Translations under genes and position numbers: made by a program
From: Candidatus Thalassarchaeaceae archaeon
Lineage (GTDB): Archaea > Thermoplasmatota > Poseidoniia > Poseidoniales > Thalassarchaeaceae
Reading direction: 5' to 3'
DNA: 9,562 nt
NCBI GenBank assembly: GCA_029250565.1
Contig: JAQXFA010000063.1
Coordinates: forward strand, 1-9,562
Notes under the pieces: model-generated
What the model was told of the DNA's origin: nothing
Database searches by the model: none
What the model saw: the letters and a program-made list of their open reading frames with translations, nothing else
Part shown: positions 6,712 through 9,562 of the stretch, piece after piece
Position numbering within the stretch: the stretch's first letter is position 1
Layout: each line of letters begins with the position of its first letter

Positions 6712-7917
6712 ATGTCCGAGGGTGAGAAGAGCGACCTTGAGCAGACTGCTGAGTCTGAGCAAGAGGCTAGCCCTGCACACCCTTTACAAAACAGAAAAGC
6801 ACGAGGAATCCTCTCACTTTTTATGTGGAATCAGGTCTTGATTATCGCTTCACTATTCCTTGCTATGATGGGTTTACAGACAATCACTGCAGGGAACCAC
6901 AGTATCCCTGGAATGGCTGTCAGTGGCTTCTTTCTCATACTTGCAATTGGACTTCTAATCGCTTCAGCAGACTTCTTCGTTGAAGGCGCAAAAGGGTTGG
7001 CTCGCCGTGTTGGAATTGCTGAAATCGTTATTGGGTTGACAATTGTCTCTCTAGGTACTTCACTGCCAGAGATTTTGATTTCAACTCAGGCTGCTTGGGA
7101 TGCATATCTAAACCCCTGCCAACTAGGGGCTGCTGATTGTGCTACTGATTTTGCTCTTGGCAACATCTATGGTTCTGTTTTAGTACAAATTACACTGATT
7201 CTAGGAATCGTTGTTATTGTCAGGCCGATGAATGTAAAACCAGATTGGATCAAGCGAGATGGAACAATGATGTTCGTTGCTGTCCTTCTACTTTCAATGC
7301 TGATAATAATTGATGGTGATTTGAACCGTATTGAAGGAGCATTGCTCTGTTTGCTCTATGTATTCTATATCACATATTTAGTCCAACATCGTGACAAAAT
7401 ACGTACTGAAGAGTTTGAAATGATTGAGGACATACGTACTGAAACAGGATTTGAAATGAATTGGACTACTGCAACATATTTCGTGATGTTGATTATCGGA
7501 CTTGGCCTAGCAATGTTTGCTTCAGCAAGAGTTGTTGAATCAGCGGCTAATATTGCTGTTGACCTTGGAGTTCCATCAGCAGTTGTAGGGACTACCTTGG
7601 CAGCAATTGGCACTTCAGTCCCAGAACTAGCAGTTGCAATTTTAGCCGCACGAAAGAGCACTGGGGTCGCTGTTGGAACTCTAATCGGCTCAAACATAAC
7701 CGATCCACTTCTATCTGTAGGATTAGCCGCATTAGTAAATCCAATTACGGTTTACAACACAAGTCTATTCTACCAACTGATATTCCCTGCAACTCTGTTT
7801 TGTACATCACTTGCATTGGTATTCATGTGGACTGATTTCAAGTTCAACCGTCAAGAAGGTGGAATTTTAATTAGTTGCTATGCCGTTTTCATAATGTTAC
7901 TTTACTATCTTGCCTAG
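6712..7917 (+). CDS. CaCA-family sodium/calcium-type exchanger
   Basis: This integral membrane antiporter probably exports calcium in exchange for sodium. The protein has 401 residues: a charged cytoplasmic-looking tail (1-33), an extra hydrophobic segment (about 39-58), then a core of about ten membrane segments with two inverted alpha repeats. Repeat 1 has GLTIVSLGTSLPE at 108-120 (Glu120), then GNIYGSVLVQ at 150-159. Repeat 2 has GTSVPE at 300-305 (Glu305) and GSNITDP at 326-332 (Asp331). Compared with archaeal NCX_Mj, both key Glu and the repeat-2 Asp are kept, but the repeat-1 Asn (N81) is replaced by Gln159. An insert of about 12 residues with Cys136 and Cys143 lies inside repeat 1. ATG 6712 is the start; GAGG lies too close to act as a normal site, and a TTAAA stretch about 30 bases upstream would suit a leaderless archaeal transcript, which is speculative. 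Ion specificity cannot be settled from the sequence. Confidence 0.87.
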   Translation: MSEGEKSDLEQTAESEQEASPAHPLQNRKARGILSLFMWNQVLIIASLFLAMMGLQTITAGNHSIPGMAVSGFFLILAIGLLIASADFFVEGAKGLARRVGIAEIVIGLTIVSLGTSLPEILISTQAAWDAYLNPCQLGAADCATDFALGNIYGSVLVQITLILGIVVIVRPMNVKPDWIKRDGTMMFVAVLLLSMLIIIDGDLNRIEGALLCLLYVFYITYLVQHRDKIRTEEFEMIEDIRTETGFEMNWTTATYFVMLIIGLGLAMFASARVVESAANIAVDLGVPSAVVGTTLAAIGTSVPELAVAILAARKSTGVAVGTLIGSNITDPLLSVGLAALVNPITVYNTSLFYQLIFPATLFCTSLALVFMWTDFKFNRQEGGILISCYAVFIMLLYYLA

Positions 7918-7958
7918 AGTTGACCCCGTGGCAAATAAATGCCAATAGTAAAGGCAGA

Positions 7959-9119
7959 ATGGCCTCTCCCCCAAACATGGTCGAGTTCTCTCTGTCTGAG
8001 GAAGAAGAGATGTTACGTGACCTTGCTCACGAATTTGCAGAGACTGAACTGCGCCCAAACTCAGAGCACTGGGACAATAATCGCGAATACCCGCGTGATG
8101 CAATTCGCCTATGCCACGAAACTGGTCTAACCAATTTACACATCCCTGAATCCTATGGTGGAATGGGGATGGGGGTGATGGCAGAAGTGATTGTTCAAGA
8201 GGAACTTGCATGGGGCGACCCAGGATTTGCAACTGCAGCCTACGCCAATGGTTTGACCGGCGCACCTATCATCACTGGTGGAACTGAGGAACAGAAAGAA
8301 AAGTACCTTGGAATGTTGGTCAAAGATGGCGCACTTTGCTCATATTGTGTTACCGAACCAGTAGCTGGAAGCGACGTACAGGGAATCAATACAAATGCAG
8401 TACTGGATGGTGATCACTACGTACTTAACGGTACAAAAATGTTCATCACTGGAGCAAAATTTGCAGATTGGTTTTTTGTTCTAGCATACACCGATAAGGA
8501 GGCTGGCTACAAAGGAATGTCAGGCTTCATCGTTGAATCTAATTGGGAAGGAGTCAGCATTGGCAAGAAAGAAGATGTCATGGGTCAACGTTGCTCCGAT
8601 ACTCGCTCAGTGATTTTCGAAAATGTGAAAGTGCCTGTGGAAAATCTCGTTGGAGGCAAAGAAGGAAATGGCTGGTTCAATGCAATGAGCGCTTTTGACC
8701 TCTCAAGACCCTGTGTTTCCGCACACGCGGTAGGAGTTGCTCGAGCGGCTTACGAACATGCACTTGCCTACTCTCTAGAGAGAGAGGCTTTTGGTAAACC
8801 AATTTTCAATCACCAGATGATTATGGCAAAACTCGCCGATATGAAGACAAATATTGAGGCTGGGAGAATGCTGGTATGGAAATCTGCTTGGCTTGCTGAT
8901 AATGGAAAACCGAATACCGAAGCAGCCGCTCATGCCAAGCGTTTTTGCGCTGACATGGCAACTGAAATTACTATTGAAGCCGTGCAAATTTTTGGCGGAT
9001 ATGGATATTCAGAGGAATACCCAGTTGCTAGATTGATGAGAGCCGCAAAGGTCTTCCAAATCTACGAAGGTGCTTCTGAAATCCAGAGACTTATCATTGG
9101 CCGTGAAATCACTCGCTGA
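7959..9119 (+). CDS. Acyl-CoA dehydrogenase, medium-chain-like (FAD)
   Basis: This flavoenzyme makes the first alpha-beta double bond in an acyl-CoA, passing electrons to electron-transfer flavoprotein. From ATG 7959 it has 386 residues, a normal length for the family. An N-terminal helical domain (about 8-125) is followed by the middle beta domain with YCVTEPVAGSDVQGI at 129-143, a stretch close to mammalian medium-chain enzymes. The C-terminal helical domain carries QIFGGYGYSEEYPV at 343-356 and QIYEGASEIQRLIIGRE at 367-383; Glu370 fits the catalytic base. The frame is open back to 7875, but that would overlap the exchanger gene and add unconserved residues. ATG 7977 is the other candidate; both lie before the conserved SLSEEEEMLRDLA. 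Chain length or branched-chain specificity cannot be fixed. If the upstream E1 acts on branched-chain oxoacids, this enzyme could oxidise the resulting acyl-CoA, but that link is inference. Confidence 0.93.
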   Translation: MASPPNMVEFSLSEEEEMLRDLAHEFAETELRPNSEHWDNNREYPRDAIRLCHETGLTNLHIPESYGGMGMGVMAEVIVQEELAWGDPGFATAAYANGLTGAPIITGGTEEQKEKYLGMLVKDGALCSYCVTEPVAGSDVQGINTNAVLDGDHYVLNGTKMFITGAKFADWFFVLAYTDKEAGYKGMSGFIVESNWEGVSIGKKEDVMGQRCSDTRSVIFENVKVPVENLVGGKEGNGWFNAMSAFDLSRPCVSAHAVGVARAAYEHALAYSLEREAFGKPIFNHQMIMAKLADMKTNIEAGRMLVWKSAWLADNGKPNTEAAAHAKRFCADMATEITIEAVQIFGGYGYSEEYPVARLMRAAKVFQIYEGASEIQRLIIGREITR

Positions 9120-9168
9120 ATAATTGTGCGAACACGGGTTAATATCCTCAGGCAGGCAGCCAACCCTC

Positions 9169-9531
9169 ATGCACGAAAGTATCAACGTCCTTGGCACCGA
9201 CCTTGCACCATGTTCAATGGACCCTCTCACGGGTTGGCATCGTGATGGTTGCTGTAACACTGACAAGACCGACCGTGGACTCCATGTTGTATGTTGTATT
9301 TTAACCAAAGATTTTCTTGAATTCGCTCGCTCGAAAGGTAATGATTTGATTACTCCAGCCCCTCAATTCAACTTCCCTGGTCTTGTGCCTGGTGACAGGT
9401 GGTGTGTGTGTGCTCAAACATGGATGGATGCTGCCGAAGAGGGTGTAGCATGTCCAGTTAGCCTAGAAAGCACCCACGAAGAGGCATTAGCAATCATTCC
9501 TCTTGACCTATTGGAAGCACATGGTGAATGA
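9169..9531 (+). CDS. DUF2237 family protein, Cys-rich
   Basis: This is a small conserved protein of unknown function with 120 residues. The family is recognised from NVLGTDLAPCSMDPLTGW at 6-23, RDGCCNT at 25-31, FLEFARSKGNDL at 49-60, FPGLVPGDRWCVCA at 69-82 and the closing STHEEAL/PLDLLEAHG part. Eight cysteines (15, 28, 29, 42, 43, 79, 81, 95) fall largely in these conserved stretches, which suggests metal binding or redox chemistry; that is inference and no catalytic role is known to me. There is no signal peptide. A TTG at 9124 could extend the frame by 15 residues, but these are not family-like, so ATG 9169 is preferred. No clear ribosome binding site is seen. It starts 49 bases after the acyl-CoA dehydrogenase. 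The final 31 bases of the window (9532-9562) are AT-rich and too short to interpret. Confidence 0.87.
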   Translation: MHESINVLGTDLAPCSMDPLTGWHRDGCCNTDKTDRGLHVVCCILTKDFLEFARSKGNDLITPAPQFNFPGLVPGDRWCVCAQTWMDAAEEGVACPVSLESTHEEALAIIPLDLLEAHGE

Positions 9532-9562
9532 GCGTATAACATTGGATTCATATTGAAACTAT

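Noticed and set aside
7875..7958. Extended start of the acyl-CoA dehydrogenase overlapping the exchanger gene
   Set aside because: The first 28 residues would overlap the end of the exchanger in another frame and show no similarity to the family; ATG 7959 gives a normal length.
1..9562. A new defence, mobile or biosynthetic system
   Set aside because: All genes but the receiver protein and DUF2237 fall in well-known metabolic or transport families, and nothing such as nucleases, integrases, repeats or toxin-antitoxin pairs is present.

Overview
The window holds eight closely spaced genes, all on the + strand and separated by about 40 to 60 bases. It looks like chromosomal housekeeping DNA. 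I see no mobile element, CRISPR array, tRNA, rRNA, integrase or phage gene.

Organism: base composition is moderate. Only one gene has a strong Shine-Dalgarno sequence. Lumazine synthase has the short (133-residue) archaeal-like length, yet riboflavin synthase is of the bacterial two-barrel alpha type. An aerobic set (fused 2-oxoacid dehydrogenase E1, acyl-CoA dehydrogenase, thioredoxin reductase) sits beside them. This would fit a planktonic heterotrophic archaeon of the Marine Group II / Poseidoniales kind. That is inference only; an unusual marine bacterium cannot be excluded from the sequence alone.

Layout: (1) 3-812, the last two steps of riboflavin biosynthesis, ribE (5' end cut by the window edge) and ribH. 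(2) 858-1781, thioredoxin reductase trxB, preceded by a G-run/C-run hairpin. (3) 1821-2975, a MoeZ-like E1-type adenylyltransferase fused to a rhodanese domain, for sulfur-carrier activation. (4) 3019-3996, a receiver-domain protein whose likely phosphoacceptor Asp is Asn, with an acidic C-terminal part I do not recognise. (5) 4052-6652, a single-chain alpha-beta E1 of a 2-oxoacid dehydrogenase complex, with an unrecognised N-terminal extension and the only strong ribosome binding site in the window. (6) 6712-7917, a CaCA-family sodium/calcium-type exchanger with an altered first alpha repeat. (7) 7959-9119, a medium-chain-like acyl-CoA dehydrogenase. (8) 9169-9531, a Cys-rich DUF2237 protein.

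How they fit together: the ribE-ribH pair supplies flavin, and TrxB and the acyl-CoA dehydrogenase are both FAD enzymes. The E1 and the acyl-CoA dehydrogenase could both act in branched-chain amino acid or fatty acid oxidation. The MoeZ-like protein serves sulfur transfer. Apart from ribE-ribH, the shared direction and short gaps allow co-transcription but do not prove a functional unit. I did not find a convincing new multi-gene system. The points most worth a second look are the Asn-substituted receiver protein, the N-terminal extension of the fused E1, and the altered ion-site residue and Cys-bearing insert of the exchanger.
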